Made by a program: the position numbers and the translations under genes
The notes under the pieces: model-generated
Told to the model about the DNA's origin: nothing
The model's database searches: none
The model's input: only the letters and a program-made list of their open reading frames with translations
Source: Nocardiopsis flavescens
GTDB lineage: Bacteria > Actinomycetota > Actinomycetes > Streptosporangiales > Streptosporangiaceae
Length of the DNA stretch: 64,000 nt
NCBI RefSeq assembly: GCF_900141985.1
Contig: NZ_FQZK01000003.1
Coordinates: 1-64,000, forward strand
Reading direction: 5' to 3'
Shown here: positions 1 through 10,204 of the stretch, piece after piece
How the letters are laid out: each line of letters begins with the position of its first letter
Numbering within the stretch: position 1 is the first letter of the stretch

Positions 1-1555
1 CCACCGAGACCCGGCCGTCCTCGTCCGTGACGACGCGGCCCACCTGGAGCGAGCGGCGCCCGTCCGTCTCGGTGACCGCCGCGGCGCGGGAGCCGTCGCG
101 CGACACCCGGAAGTGCACCAGGGACTCGTCGCGCAGGTCCCCGACGTCCACCCGCACCACCTCCTCGGCGCCGCGCAGCACCCAGACGGCGGAGGACCCC
201 GGCTCCGGCGGGGCCGGGTCGGGCAGGGCCTCGGGGTCGGCGGAGTCCTGTTCGGCCTCCTCCCGCGCCTCCTCGTCGGGCTCGCCGATCTCCTCCACGA
301 CCCACAGGTTCCCGTCGATGTCCCAGGACAGCTCGGTGAAGACCCCGTCGTCGAGGACCTCGGAGACCTCGGCCCCCGGCGAGGCGAAGGAGGTCACGAC
401 GGTCTCGCCGCCCAGGGTGATGCCCGCGACGGTGCTCTCGTCGATGGAGACGGCGAACCGCTCCAGGAGCACGTCGCCCGCGCCCAGCGGGCCCGGGACG
501 CGCTCGGCGTCGCCGAAGGTGTCGGTGTCCCACTCCGAGGCCGACCAGAGCTGCCCCTCGTGGGCGTAGTAGGCGTGCACGCCCGCGCGCAGCGCACCCG
601 GCCCGACCCCGTGCCAGAACGTGCTGGCGGGCCGGGGCCGGTCGGCGCTGTCGCCGTCGGCGGCGGCGAACGCCACCTCCTCGCCGTCCAGGACCAGGGT
701 GAACTCCTGCACGTCCGGGATCTGGCGCAGTGTCCAGGCGATCTGGGCGCCGAGGCGGAACTCGTCGACGTCCCCGACACCGTCGATCTCGACGACGACG
801 CTGTCGGCGTCCGCCGTCACCCGCGGCCGGGTGTCCTCGGGGAACTCCGAGCGCACGGCGGGGGCCAGCCAGGAGGTGGCGCCCGCCCCCAGGCGCGCGA
901 GCAGCCGCTCGGCGAGCCGGTCGGTGCTCACCGGGAGGTAGATCGGGTCGGGCACCAGGGAGGTGCCCTCGGGGTTGAAGTAGTACAGGTTGAACGGCCG
1001 GTGGGTGCGCTCCACGTCCAGCTGGCTGAGGATCAGGTCGTCGGGCAGGCTCCGGATCCGCCACTCCCCCTCGGGGTCCCCCTCCTCGCGGGCGAGCGTG
1101 AACGTCTCGTCCATCAGCGTCCCCGGGGCGCCGGGGCGGTACTTGCCGTCCTCGTCGATGGTGGCGACCAGGGCGCTGCGCATCCGCACGCTGGCGGTGA
1201 GCCCGTCCTCGGACACCTCGGTCTCCAGGTCGACGGTGTCGAGGTCGGTGAAGACCTTGACGGAGCCGTCCGGGGACCAGTCCCGGCCGGTGTCGGGCAG
1301 CATGTAGATGCGCGCCGCCCCGTGGTCCTCCTCGAAGCTGCCCATGTCCTTGAGGAAGCTGCCGACCAGCCCGTCCGGGTTCATGCCCGGCTGCGGGCCG
1401 GCGGGCAGCAGGCGCACGTAGCCGCCGTAGGGGTCGGCGGAGCCGTCGCCGCCCTCGCCGGGCACCACCGGCCCGGTCATCGGCACGCCGGCGCACGAGG
1501 TCAGGAACAGGCAGGACAGCGCGGAGGCGCCGAACACCAGGAGTCGTCTGCTCAC
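1..1555 (-). CDS. lpqB: LpqB-family lipoprotein with GerMN domain, 3' end cut by window edge
   Basis: Lipoprotein that in actinobacteria partners the MtrA-MtrB system at the cell envelope. About 518 codons are visible from a GTG at 1555, so the C-terminal part lies beyond position 1 (the family is usually about 580-600 residues). The N-terminus MSRRLLVFGASALSCLFLTSCAG is a signal peptide ending in a lipobox, LTSC. A GerMN-type region follows in the first half (YLPVSTDRLAERLLARL onward) and a propeller-like C-terminal part after it. Its GTG overlaps the mtrB stop (GTGA, 4 bases), so the two are translationally coupled. Family assignment rests on sequence plus the mtrA-mtrB-lpqB order. The precise role, probably modulating MtrB, is known only from mycobacterial work. 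Confidence 0.93.
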   Translation of the reverse strand, partial: MSRRLLVFGASALSCLFLTSCAGVPMTGPVVPGEGGDGSADPYGGYVRLLPAGPQPGMNPDGLVGSFLKDMGSFEEDHGAARIYMLPDTGRDWSPDGSVKVFTDLDTVDLETEVSEDGLTASVRMRSALVATIDEDGKYRPGAPGTLMDETFTLAREEGDPEGEWRIRSLPDDLILSQLDVERTHRPFNLYYFNPEGTSLVPDPIYLPVSTDRLAERLLARLGAGATSWLAPAVRSEFPEDTRPRVTADADSVVVEIDGVGDVDEFRLGAQIAWTLRQIPDVQEFTLVLDGEEVAFAAADGDSADRPRPASTFWHGVGPGALRAGVHAYYAHEGQLWSASEWDTDTFGDAERVPGPLGAGDVLLERFAVSIDESTVAGITLGGETVVTSFASPGAEVSEVLDDGVFTELSWDIDGNLWVVEEIGEPDEEAREEAEQDSADPEALPDPAPPEPGSSAVWVLRGAEEVVRVDVGDLRDESLVHFRVSRDGSRAAAVTETDGRRSLQVGRVVTDEDGRVSV

Positions 1556-3288
1556 GGGTTGTCCTCTCCCCCCTCGCGGGGGTAGGCACGGCCCAGCGAG
1601 AACTCCGGGGGCACCAGGGGCAGCGGGGATCCCCGCAGCTCGGTGCCCGCGTGCCGGGGCAGGGACAGGCGGAACTGGGACCCCTGGCCGGGCATTCCCC
1701 ACGCCTGGAGCCAGCCGCCGTGCAGGGCGGCGTCCTCCTTGGCGATGGACAGCCCCAGGCCGGTGCCCCCCGTGGTGCGCACCCGGGCCGGGTCGGCCCG
1801 CCAGAAGCGGTCGAAGCACAGGTGCTCCTCCCCCTCCTTGAGGCCGACCCCGTAGTCGCGCACGGCCACGGCGACGGCGTCGCGGTCGCCCGCGGCGGTG
1901 ACCACCACGTCGCGGCCCTCGCTGTGCTCGATGGCGTTGACCACCAGGTTGCGCAGGATGCGGTTGATCCGCCGGGGGTCGTACTCGGCGACGCACGGGT
2001 CGGCGGGCAGCCGCATGACGACCTTGATGCCGCGCTTCTCGGCGATCTGCTCGGCGTCCCCGACCGCCTTCATGACGGCGTCTCGGACGTCGGAGGGCTC
2101 GGTGCCCAGGGTCGCGGCCCCCGCGTCGTGGCGGCTGATCTCCAGCAGGTCCGCGAGGAGTTCCTCGAACCTCTCCACCTGGCTCTGGAGCAGCTCGACG
2201 GAGCGGCGCATGGCGGGTTCCAGCTCGTCGCGGTCGTCGAAGAGCAGGTCGCCGGCCATCTTGATCGTCGTGAGCGGGGTGCGCAGCTCGTGGGACACGT
2301 CGGAGACGAACTGCCGCTGGAGCTTGGACAGCTCCTCCAGCTCCTGGATCTTCTCCTGGAGGGTCCCGGCCATGTCGTTGAAGGACACGGCGAGGCGCGC
2401 GAGGTCGTCCTCGCCCTGGACGGTCATCCGCTCGGAGAGGTCTCCCGCGGCCAGCCGCTCGGCGGACTGGGCGGCGGAGCGGACCGGCGAGACGACCTGG
2501 CGGGTGACGACGTAGGCGATGAGGCCCAGGAGGATGACCAGCAGCGCGGCGACCAGGACGACGGTGCGCTGGACCAGGTCGAGGATCTCCTGCTCGTGCT
2601 GGAGCGGGAAGACGTAGTACAGCTCGTAGGCGTGGGTCAGCTCGGACCCCACCACCAGGGCCGGCTCCTCGGTGCCCTCGGCCTCGTTCCGGATGCGCGT
2701 GTAGGTGTGGTACTGCTGGTCGCCCAACGAGTCGCGGACCTGGTCGATCAGCCGTTCCGGGACGCTGGTGTCGAGCTGCTTGTCCGGGGACTCCTCGCCC
2801 ACCCAGCCGAGTTCGTCGTCGACGGACGGCAGGATGACGACCCCGTACAGGCCGGTGTCGCCGCTGCGTCCGGCGAGTTCGCTGGCGACGTTGTACATCA
2901 GCCGGTCGCGGTCGCCGGTCTCGTTCTCCTGGATCTCGGCGAGCGCGTAGTTGAGCCCGGCCCGGTGGTCGTTGACCGCGGTGGCGATCTTGGCGTCGAG
3001 CAGGCCGCTGCGCACCTGGGAGATGAGCACGTAGCCCAGGCCGATCATCACGACGAGGGACAGCACCAGGGTCGTGGAGATGACCCGCAGGTGCAGGGAG
3101 CGGCGCCAGTTGGTGTGGACGCCGCGGACCAGCGCGCGGGCGGAGCGCTGGGCGAACAGGTAGGCGCGGGTGAGGCCGGAGTCGGGGTCGCGTCGCCGCC
3201 CCCCGGACCCGGTGGGCCCGGGGGGCTGGGCGGGCCGCTCCTCCTCGGAGCCGGCCCCCCGCTGCTCCTCGGATGCGGCTGCGGTCAT
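1552..3288 (-). CDS. mtrB: MtrB sensor histidine kinase
   Basis: Membrane histidine kinase of the MtrAB two-component system, which controls cell-wall and cell-division genes. The protein has 578 residues. A basic, proline-rich cytoplasmic N-tail precedes TM1 (about 68-90), an extracytoplasmic sensor region (about 91-241) and TM2 (about 242-263). These lead into a HAMP domain and a HisKA domain with phospho-acceptor His333 in the motif SHELRTPLT. The C-terminal HATPase domain shows NLVVNAIEH (N box), DYGVGL (G1) and GGTGLGLSI (G2), so all catalytic motifs are intact. The gene begins 16 bases after mtrA on the same strand and overlaps lpqB by 4 bases, giving an mtrA-mtrB-lpqB operon. Confidence 0.97.
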   Translation of the reverse strand: MTAAASEEQRGAGSEEERPAQPPGPTGSGGRRRDPDSGLTRAYLFAQRSARALVRGVHTNWRRSLHLRVISTTLVLSLVVMIGLGYVLISQVRSGLLDAKIATAVNDHRAGLNYALAEIQENETGDRDRLMYNVASELAGRSGDTGLYGVVILPSVDDELGWVGEESPDKQLDTSVPERLIDQVRDSLGDQQYHTYTRIRNEAEGTEEPALVVGSELTHAYELYYVFPLQHEQEILDLVQRTVVLVAALLVILLGLIAYVVTRQVVSPVRSAAQSAERLAAGDLSERMTVQGEDDLARLAVSFNDMAGTLQEKIQELEELSKLQRQFVSDVSHELRTPLTTIKMAGDLLFDDRDELEPAMRRSVELLQSQVERFEELLADLLEISRHDAGAATLGTEPSDVRDAVMKAVGDAEQIAEKRGIKVVMRLPADPCVAEYDPRRINRILRNLVVNAIEHSEGRDVVVTAAGDRDAVAVAVRDYGVGLKEGEEHLCFDRFWRADPARVRTTGGTGLGLSIAKEDAALHGGWLQAWGMPGQGSQFRLSLPRHAGTELRGSPLPLVPPEFSLGRAYPREGGEDNP

Positions 3289-3304
3289 GTGCGCTTCGCG
3301 TGGA

Positions 3305-3982
3305 TCAGGCGGTACCGGCCTTGTAGCCGACGCCGCGGACGGTCACGACGACCTCGGGGTGCTCCGGGTCCTTCTCGATCTTGGCGCGCAGGCGCTGCAC
3401 GTGGACGTTGACCAGGCGGGTGTCGGCCGCGTGGCGGTAGCCCCAGACCTGCTCCAGCAGGACCTCCCGGGTGAAGACCTGGCGCGGCTTGCGGGCCAGG
3501 GCGACCAGGAGGTCGAACTCCAGCGGGGTGAGGCTGATCTGCTCGCCGTCGCGGCGCACGGCGTGCCCGGCGACGTCGATGGTGATGTCGCCGATCTGGA
3601 GCACTTCGGGCGCGGGCTCCTCGGTGCGCCGCAGGCGCACCCGGATGCGGGCGACCAGCTCCTTGGGCTTGAACGGCTTGACGATGTAGTCGTCCGCGCC
3701 CGACTCCAGGCCCAGGACGACGTCGATGGTGTCGCTCTTGGCGGTGAGCATGACGATCGGCACGCCGGACTCGGCGCGGATCTGGCGGCACACGTCGATG
3801 CCGTCGGCACCGGGGAGCATCAGGTCGAGGAGGACCAGGTCGGGCTTGGTCTCGCGGAAGGCCTCCAGCGCCTTGTCGCCGTCGTGGACGAACGAGGGCT
3901 CGAACCCCTCGCCGCGCAGCACGATGCCGAGCATCTCGGCGAGGGCGAGGTCATCGTCGACAACCAGTACACGTCCCTTCAT
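3305..3982 (-). CDS. mtrA: MtrA response regulator (OmpR/PhoB family)
   Basis: DNA-binding response regulator of the MtrAB system; in Streptomyces and mycobacteria it controls cell division, wall remodelling and development. The 225 residues carry an N-terminal receiver domain. Its acidic pocket lies at residues 9-11 (VVDDD), the phospho-acceptor is Asp53 (LLDLMLPG), and the conserved Lys is in KPFKPKELVARI. The C-terminal winged-helix domain contains LTPLEFDLLVAL and VWGYRHAADTRLVNVHVQRLRAKIE. It is first in the operon with mtrB and lpqB. No truncation or odd substitution is visible. Autoregulation is usual for the family; possible GTAAC motifs lie further upstream but nearer the divergent gene. 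Confidence 0.98.
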   Translation of the reverse strand: MKGRVLVVDDDLALAEMLGIVLRGEGFEPSFVHDGDKALEAFRETKPDLVLLDLMLPGADGIDVCRQIRAESGVPIVMLTAKSDTIDVVLGLESGADDYIVKPFKPKELVARIRVRLRRTEEPAPEVLQIGDITIDVAGHAVRRDGEQISLTPLEFDLLVALARKPRQVFTREVLLEQVWGYRHAADTRLVNVHVQRLRAKIEKDPEHPEVVVTVRGVGYKAGTA

Positions 3983-4426
3983 CGGTGTGTCCGGCGCCGG
4001 GCGTCGGGCCCGCCCTGTGGGGCGGCTTCGCGGCGCCTACTCCTCTCTCCTCGGAAGAACTCGAACGTCGTCGGTGCGGTGCGGGTGCGCCGCCGCCGTT
4101 CCGACGCGGGAACCGACATTCTCCCCACAGCTTGCCATCTCATGGAGCGGAGGGAAGTGCGGTCGATGCCTTTGGGGCCTTCAGGGACCGTTTTCGGCCA
4201 CTTCGAGCGTCCGCCCTGGCCGGGGAGGGTGATGGCGCCCTTGATAACGCCCGGCCGGTTGGTAACAGAAAGCATACAAAAAGAATGAAGTGCGTCGGTT
4301 GCGCGGGAAGGCGTCCGGACCGCGCCCGACTTCGGGGGAACCGGCCGGTAGGTTGTTCTCGGACGCGGGAATGTGAAACCCGGTCCGCTTGCGCAGCGTA
4401 ACCGAACCTCACGGAGGGCGGGGCAG
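3983..4426. promoter_or_regulatory. Divergent intergenic region between mtrA and the DUF4129/MoxR operon
   Basis: This 444-base stretch has no supportable gene; open frames through it are antisense or out-of-frame extensions. It must hold the promoters of mtrA (minus) and of the operon starting at 4427 (plus). It contains a local AT-rich patch near 4262-4290 (GGTAACAGAAAGCATAC, followed by an A run). GTAAC occurs at 4262-4266 and GTAACC at 4398-4403. These resemble half-sites of the type reported for MtrA in Streptomyces, but their spacing is not that of a clear direct repeat, so MtrA binding here is only a suggestion. Confidence 0.5.
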
Positions 4427-5923
4427 ATGACCCAGGAGGACGACCACCGGAACCCGTCGGGGGGAGCCCCGGAGGAGCCCGCCGACGGTACGTCTCCCGC
4501 GGCGGGCGCCGGGGAGGGCGCCGGTTCCGCGGAGTCCTGGGCCGCTCCGGGCGGTGCCGGGCCGGGCGGTCCGGCACCGCAGGCGCCGCGGCCCCCCTCC
4601 TTGGCGCCGCACGAGGGCGCGCCCGCCGCCGGCGGTGCGCCCGCCGGCCACGCCGCCCCCGGCTCGGGGCAGGCGCCCGGGTACCCGCAGCAGCCCGGGT
4701 ACGGGCCGACCGGCCCGCAGGCCCCCGGCCAGGGATTCGCCGCCCCCGGCTCGGGGCAGGCGCCCGGGTACGGGCCGCCGGGATACGGGCCCCGGCCCGA
4801 CCAGGGGCAGTGGGCCGGGCCGCCCACGGGGCCGCAGGCCGGGCACTGGCGGTCCGCCCCCGGGCAGTACCCGCCCCCCGGCTACGGGCACGCCCCGCCG
4901 CAGGCGCCCAAGCCCGGCGTGGTGGCCCTGCGCCCGATGACGCTCGGGGACATCCTCAACGGCGCCTTCACGCTCATCCGCCGCAATCCCAAGACCATGG
5001 TCGGCCTGTCGCTGATCATCATGGCCGTCTCCAGCATCGTCTCGTCCATCGGCTTCAGCGGCTACATGGCCGACTACGGGACGTTCATGGACCAGGTCAT
5101 GAACGACCCCATGTCGATCGACTCCGACGACCCGCTGCCCTTCAGCCTCTGGTCGATCCTCACGCTGTACGGCGGCGCGTTCGTCAACTACGCCGGGGTC
5201 GTCTTCCTGACCGGCCTGCTCACCACGACGGTCGGCATGGCCGTGCTGGGCCGCACCCTGGCCCCCGGCGAGGCCTGGGCCGCCTTCCGCGGGCGGATCG
5301 GCCCTGCCGTCGGCGTGGCCGTGCTCCAGCTGCTCATCGGGCTGGCGCTGTCCGCGGTCATCGTGCTCCTCCTCGTCGGCGGCGTGTTCGCCGGGGCGAT
5401 GCTGGCGGTCGCCGGCAGCGAGGGGGCGGGCATCGCGGTCATGCTGCTCTCCGTGGTCGCGGGGCTGGTCGGCGGCGTCGCGCTGGGCGCCTGGATCCTC
5501 ATCCGGCTCTACTTCGCCATGCCCGTCGTGGTCCTGGAGCGCGTCTCCGCCGGACAGGCCCTGGCCCGCTCCTGGCGCCTCACCCGGGGGAGCTGGTGGC
5601 GGGTCTTCGGCATCGTGCTGCTGTCGTCCCTCCTCATCGGCATCGTCACCAACCTGCTGAGCATGCCGTTCAGCATCGCGGGGATCGTGCCGATCTTCCT
5701 GGCCCCCGAGGCCCTGTGGTCCACCGTCGCCTCCGGCGCCATCATCTACCTCGGCAACGTCCTGATCTACTCGGTGTCCACCCCGTTCACCGTCGGCGTG
5801 ACCACCCTCCTCTACGTCGACCTGCGGATGCGGCGCGAGGGCCTGGACCTGAGGCTGCACACCGCCGCCCTGTCCGGCCGGGACGTCGGCCCGGAGATCT
5901 ACCTGCCGGAGAGGCAGGCGTGA
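4427..5923 (+). CDS. Proline/glycine-rich GPDPase-type integral membrane protein
   Basis: Membrane protein of 498 residues. Residues 1 to about 160 are a disordered tail rich in Pro, Gly, Gln and Tyr, with repeats such as GSGQAPGY and QAPGQ. The C-terminal part begins at LRPMTLGDILNGAFTLIRRNPKT and contains six or more hydrophobic segments. It resembles the membrane domain found beside glycerophosphodiester phosphodiesterases, but no phosphodiesterase domain is present, so no enzymatic role is claimed. The ATG at 4427 is preferred because GGAGGG sits 9 bases upstream; an in-frame upstream ATG at 4373 has no ribosome site. It is the first gene of a five-gene operon whose next start overlaps its stop. 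Confidence 0.8.
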   Translation: MTQEDDHRNPSGGAPEEPADGTSPAAGAGEGAGSAESWAAPGGAGPGGPAPQAPRPPSLAPHEGAPAAGGAPAGHAAPGSGQAPGYPQQPGYGPTGPQAPGQGFAAPGSGQAPGYGPPGYGPRPDQGQWAGPPTGPQAGHWRSAPGQYPPPGYGHAPPQAPKPGVVALRPMTLGDILNGAFTLIRRNPKTMVGLSLIIMAVSSIVSSIGFSGYMADYGTFMDQVMNDPMSIDSDDPLPFSLWSILTLYGGAFVNYAGVVFLTGLLTTTVGMAVLGRTLAPGEAWAAFRGRIGPAVGVAVLQLLIGLALSAVIVLLLVGGVFAGAMLAVAGSEGAGIAVMLLSVVAGLVGGVALGAWILIRLYFAMPVVVLERVSAGQALARSWRLTRGSWWRVFGIVLLSSLLIGIVTNLLSMPFSIAGIVPIFLAPEALWSTVASGAIIYLGNVLIYSVSTPFTVGVTTLLYVDLRMRREGLDLRLHTAALSGRDVGPEIYLPERQA

Positions 5924-6543
5924 GGGCGCCGTCGGCGGCCCTGCTGGAGGTGACCGGGGACGAGGGGCGGCGCCGCGCCGTCCAGGAGCTGAGCGACCCG
6001 GTGTACGGGGAGCAGGAGCCCTCCCTGCTCGAACGCATCCGGGAGTGGTTCCTGAACCTGGAGTTCTCCGTGCCGGGGGGCGGCGGCGGATGGGCCACGG
6101 TGCTCGTGCTCGTCGTGGTCGCGCTGCTGGTCCTGTGGCTGGTGCTGTGGCTGCGCCCCTCCCGGTCCCGCCGTGCCGAGGGAGCCGTGCACGGGTCCGC
6201 GCCGCGGTCGGCCGCCGACCACCGGGCGGCCTCCCGGGAGCGGGAGGAGGCCGGAGAGTACGCCGCCGCGGTCACCGAGCGCATGCGCGCGATCAGCGTC
6301 GACCTGGAGGACCGCACCATCATCTCCCCCCGTGCCGGGCGCACCGCCACCGAGCTCGCCGCCGAGGCCGGGAGGGCGCTGCCCGGCGAGGCCGCCGCGC
6401 TGGACGAGGGCGCCCGCCTGTTCAACGACGTCGTCTACGGCGACCGCGCCGCGACCGCCGGGACCGCCCGCTCCCTGCGCGAGCTGGACGACCGGCTGCG
6501 CGCCGCCCGCCCGGCCCTGGACCCCGAGGAGGCACGCGGATGA
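5920..6543 (+). CDS. DUF4129 domain membrane protein
   Basis: Protein of 207 residues with one central transmembrane helix (ATVLVLVVVALLVLWLVLWL, about residues 44-65). A cytoplasmic DUF4129-type helical domain follows, with REREEAGEYAAAVTERMRAI and RAGRTATELAAEAG. DUF4129 is the C-terminal part of TgpA-like transglutaminase membrane proteins; here it stands alone with no transglutaminase domain in the operon. The GTG start overlaps the previous stop (GTGA) and its stop overlaps the next start (ATGA), so it is translationally coupled on both sides. Function is unknown. By context it probably serves an envelope-associated MoxR/DUF58 complex. Confidence 0.85.
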   Translation: MRAPSAALLEVTGDEGRRRAVQELSDPVYGEQEPSLLERIREWFLNLEFSVPGGGGGWATVLVLVVVALLVLWLVLWLRPSRSRRAEGAVHGSAPRSAADHRAASREREEAGEYAAAVTERMRAISVDLEDRTIISPRAGRTATELAAEAGRALPGEAAALDEGARLFNDVVYGDRAATAGTARSLRELDDRLRAARPALDPEEARG

Positions 6544-7736
6544 CCGCCCCCTCCCCCGAGGCCCCCGCCGCCGGCTCCCCCGCGGCGCGGCCGGACTCGG
6601 CCGCCCGCCGCTTCTGGCGCGCCGCCCGCTTCCCCGCGGTCCTGGCCGCCGCGCTCGTCACGGTGTCGGTACTGATGTCCCTGGGCGGCGAGCAGTTCCC
6701 CACCGGCCACCTGGAGCCGCGCAGCGTCTCGCCGGACGGCACCCGCGCCCTGGTGAACGTGCTGCGCGAGGACCGGGACGTGGAGGTGGCCCGCTCCTCC
6801 GCCGACGCCGCCGCCGCGGTCGGGGCCGCCGACGACGCGGTCCTGGTCGTGTTCCTGGACCACCGGCTGCTGCCCGCGGAGCTGGACCGGCTGGCCGCCC
6901 TGGACGTGGACACGGTGCTGGTGCGCCCCTCCGTGCGGTCGCTGTCGGCGTTCGCGCCCGGTGTGGAGATGACCGGCCGCGAACTGCCCCGGGACTACCT
7001 GGAGCGGCCCCTGGACCCGAACTGCGACCTGCCCGCGGCCCGGACCGCGGGCCCGGCGTACGTACACGGCGAGCTGTACACCGCCGGGCCGGGGACCGGC
7101 GCCGTAGGGTGCTACCCGGCCGGTGCGGGCGACGCCCTGGTCCAGGTGTCCGGCGGGGACACGACCACCACCGTGCTCGGCAACGGGGACCCCTGGACCA
7201 ACCGGCTGCTGGACCGCGGCGGCGACGCCGCCCTGGCGCTCAACCTCCTGGACGCCGAGACCGTGGTCTGGCTGCGCCCGGACCCGCCCCGGGAGGAGGG
7301 CACGGCCACCCTGGCCGAGCTGCTGCCCGCCGGGGTGCTCTGGTCCCTGCTGCCGCTGGCGGCGGGCCTGGCGCTCCTCGTGGTGTGGCAGGGCCGCCGC
7401 ATGGGCGCCCTGGTGCACGAGTCGCTGCCGGTCGTGGTGCGGGCCTCCGAGACCACCGAGGGCCGGGCCGGCCTGTACCGTTCGCGCAAGGCGCGCGACC
7501 GGGTGGCCGACGCGCTGCGCTCGGGCTTCCTGGACCGGCACTCCGCCCGGCTGGGGATGGGCCCCGACGCCCCCCGCGAGGCCGTGGTGGCGGCGGTCGC
7601 CGAACGCACCGGGGGCGACCCCGGTGCCGTGGAGGCCCTGCTGTACCCGAAGGGCGCGGACCCCTACGCGGCCGACGACGACGGCCTGCTGCGGCTGGCC
7701 GCCGAGCTGGACGAGCGCTCCAGGAGGCTGCGGTGA
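6540..7736 (+). CDS. DUF4350 domain membrane protein
   Basis: Protein of 398 residues. TM1 lies near residues 30-47 (FPAVLAAALVTVSVLMSL). It is followed by an extracytoplasmic DUF4350-type region (LEPRSVSPDGTRALVNVLRE and so on), a second TM segment near residue 260-285 (LWSLLPLAAGLALLVVWQGRR), and a cytoplasmic tail with LYRSRKARDRVADALRSGFL. The ATG overlaps the preceding stop by 4 bases. The DUF4129-DUF4350-MoxR-DUF58 order is a recurrent actinobacterial neighbourhood, which supports both the call and a shared, still undefined, envelope function. Confidence 0.86.
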   Translation: MTAPSPEAPAAGSPAARPDSAARRFWRAARFPAVLAAALVTVSVLMSLGGEQFPTGHLEPRSVSPDGTRALVNVLREDRDVEVARSSADAAAAVGAADDAVLVVFLDHRLLPAELDRLAALDVDTVLVRPSVRSLSAFAPGVEMTGRELPRDYLERPLDPNCDLPAARTAGPAYVHGELYTAGPGTGAVGCYPAGAGDALVQVSGGDTTTTVLGNGDPWTNRLLDRGGDAALALNLLDAETVVWLRPDPPREEGTATLAELLPAGVLWSLLPLAAGLALLVVWQGRRMGALVHESLPVVVRASETTEGRAGLYRSRKARDRVADALRSGFLDRHSARLGMGPDAPREAVVAAVAERTGGDPGAVEALLYPKGADPYAADDDGLLRLAAELDERSRRLR

Positions 7737-7798
7737 CCGGACCCGCCGGAGCATCCGGACCATCAGAGAACGCACGGAACGAGAGAGGTGGACGGCAC

Positions 7799-8781
<983 letters not shown>

Positions 8782-8782
<1 letters not shown>

Positions 8783-10083
8783 TGGTGGTCACCGGCCGGG
8801 CGGTCCTGCTCGCGGGGATCGCGGTGGTCGCCGTGGCGTTCTCGGGCTCCCTGGGCCCGTGGGCGGCCGCGGTCGCCGTCGCCGTCCTGGTGCTGCTCGT
8901 CGCCCTGGACGTGCTGCTGGCGGCGAGCCCCGGGGGAATGCGGCTGACCCGGGCGGGCGACACCTCGCTGCGGCTGGGCGACACGGCGACCGTGGAGGTC
9001 TCCGTCGCCAACCCGACGCGGCGCCGCCTGCGCGGGGCGGTACGCGACGCCTGGCCGCCGAGCGCGCACGCCGAGCCGCGGGTGCGGCCGCTGTCCGTCG
9101 ACGCGGGCGAGCGGCGCCGGGTCGCGACGGAGCTCACCCCCACCCGGCGGGGCGACGCCCGCGCCGCCGGGGTGACCGTGCGCACCCTGGGCCCGCTGGG
9201 GCTGGCGGGACGCCAGCGCACCCTGACCGCGCCGTGGTCGGTGCGGGTCCTGCCGCCGTTCCACAGCCGCCGCCACCTGCCCGGCAAGCTGTCGCGGCTG
9301 CGGCAGCTGGACGGGCGGCACACGGCGATGGTGCGGGGCCAGGGCAGCGAGTTCGACTCGCTGCGCGACTACGTCCCCGGCGACGACGTGCGGTCCATCG
9401 ACTGGCGGGCCAGCGCCCGCAACGACGGCGTGGTGGTGCGCACCTGGCGGCCCGAGCGCGACCGGCGCATCCTCATCGTGCTGGACACCGGCCGCACCTC
9501 CGCGGGCAGGGTGGGCGACACCCCCCGGCTGGACCACGCCATGGACGCGGCGCTGCTGCTGGCGGCCCTGGCCGGCAAGGCGGGCGACCGGGTGGACTTC
9601 CTCGCCTACGACCGCCGGGTGCGGGCGCAGGTCAAGGCCTCCGGGCGGGGCAGCCAGGTGCACCGGATCGTGGAGGCGATGGCGCCGCTGGAGGCGGAGC
9701 TGCTGGAGTCCGACCCGGCGGGGATGGCGAGCGCCGTCCTGACCGCGCAGGGGCGGACCCGCTCCCTGGTCGTACTGCTGACCGACCTGAACGCGGCGGC
9801 GCTGGAGGACGGCCTGCTGCCCCGGGTGCCGGCGCTCACCTCGCGGCACCTGCTGCTGGTGGCGGCGGTGCGGGACACGGCGGTGGCGGAGATGGCGGCC
9901 GGGCGCGGGGACGCGGGAGCGGTGTACCGGGCGGGCGCGGCCGAGCGCACCCTGGGCGAGCGCCGCCGGGTGACGGCGGAGCTGCGCCGGGCGGGGGTGG
10001 AGGTCGTGGACGCCGAGCCCGAGCACATCGCCCCGGCCCTGGCCGACGCCTACATCAACCTCAAGGCACAGGGCCGCCTGTAG
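8782..10083 (+). CDS. DUF58 domain protein (vWA-like MoxR partner)
   Basis: Protein of 433 residues with two N-terminal transmembrane segments (about 4-50). A beta-rich middle region follows (RLTRAGDTSLRLGDTATVEV and on). The DUF58/vWA-like domain starts at the signature GSEFDSLRDYVPGDDVRSIDWRASAR and includes a MIDAS-like ILIVLDTGRTSAG. DUF58 proteins are typical partners of MoxR ATPases. It is the last gene of the operon and is followed 17 bases after the stop by a strong hairpin. The start shares its first base with the MoxR stop. Nothing suggests damage. Confidence 0.92.
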
Positions 10084-10100
10084 CGGCGGACGCCGCGGGG

Positions 10101-10128
10101 GTGGGGTGACCGGTTCCGGTCACCCCAC
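10101..10128 (+). terminator. GC hairpin ending the MoxR/DUF58 operon
   Basis: A perfect 13-base inverted repeat, GTGGGGTGACCGG and its complement, separated by TT, lies 17 bases after the DUF58 stop and is followed by CCTTTCCC. There is no long T run, as is common in GC-rich actinobacteria. Confidence 0.75.
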
Positions 10129-10204
10129 CCCTTTCCCGTGCTCACCGGGGCCGGGCGGGCACGGGCCCCGGCGGGCACCGGGGCGCTCGGGCAGTATGGG
10201 CGGC

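Noticed and set aside
113..3411. Long plus-strand frames over lpqB and mtrB
   Set aside because: They mirror the real minus-strand genes, which have lipobox, His-box and ATPase motifs; the plus frames show none.
4427..4920. Collagen-like or transposon-like repeat at the start of the MoxR operon
   Set aside because: The Gly-Pro-Gln-Tyr repeats are the disordered tail of a membrane protein, common in actinobacteria; there are no terminal repeats or transposase.
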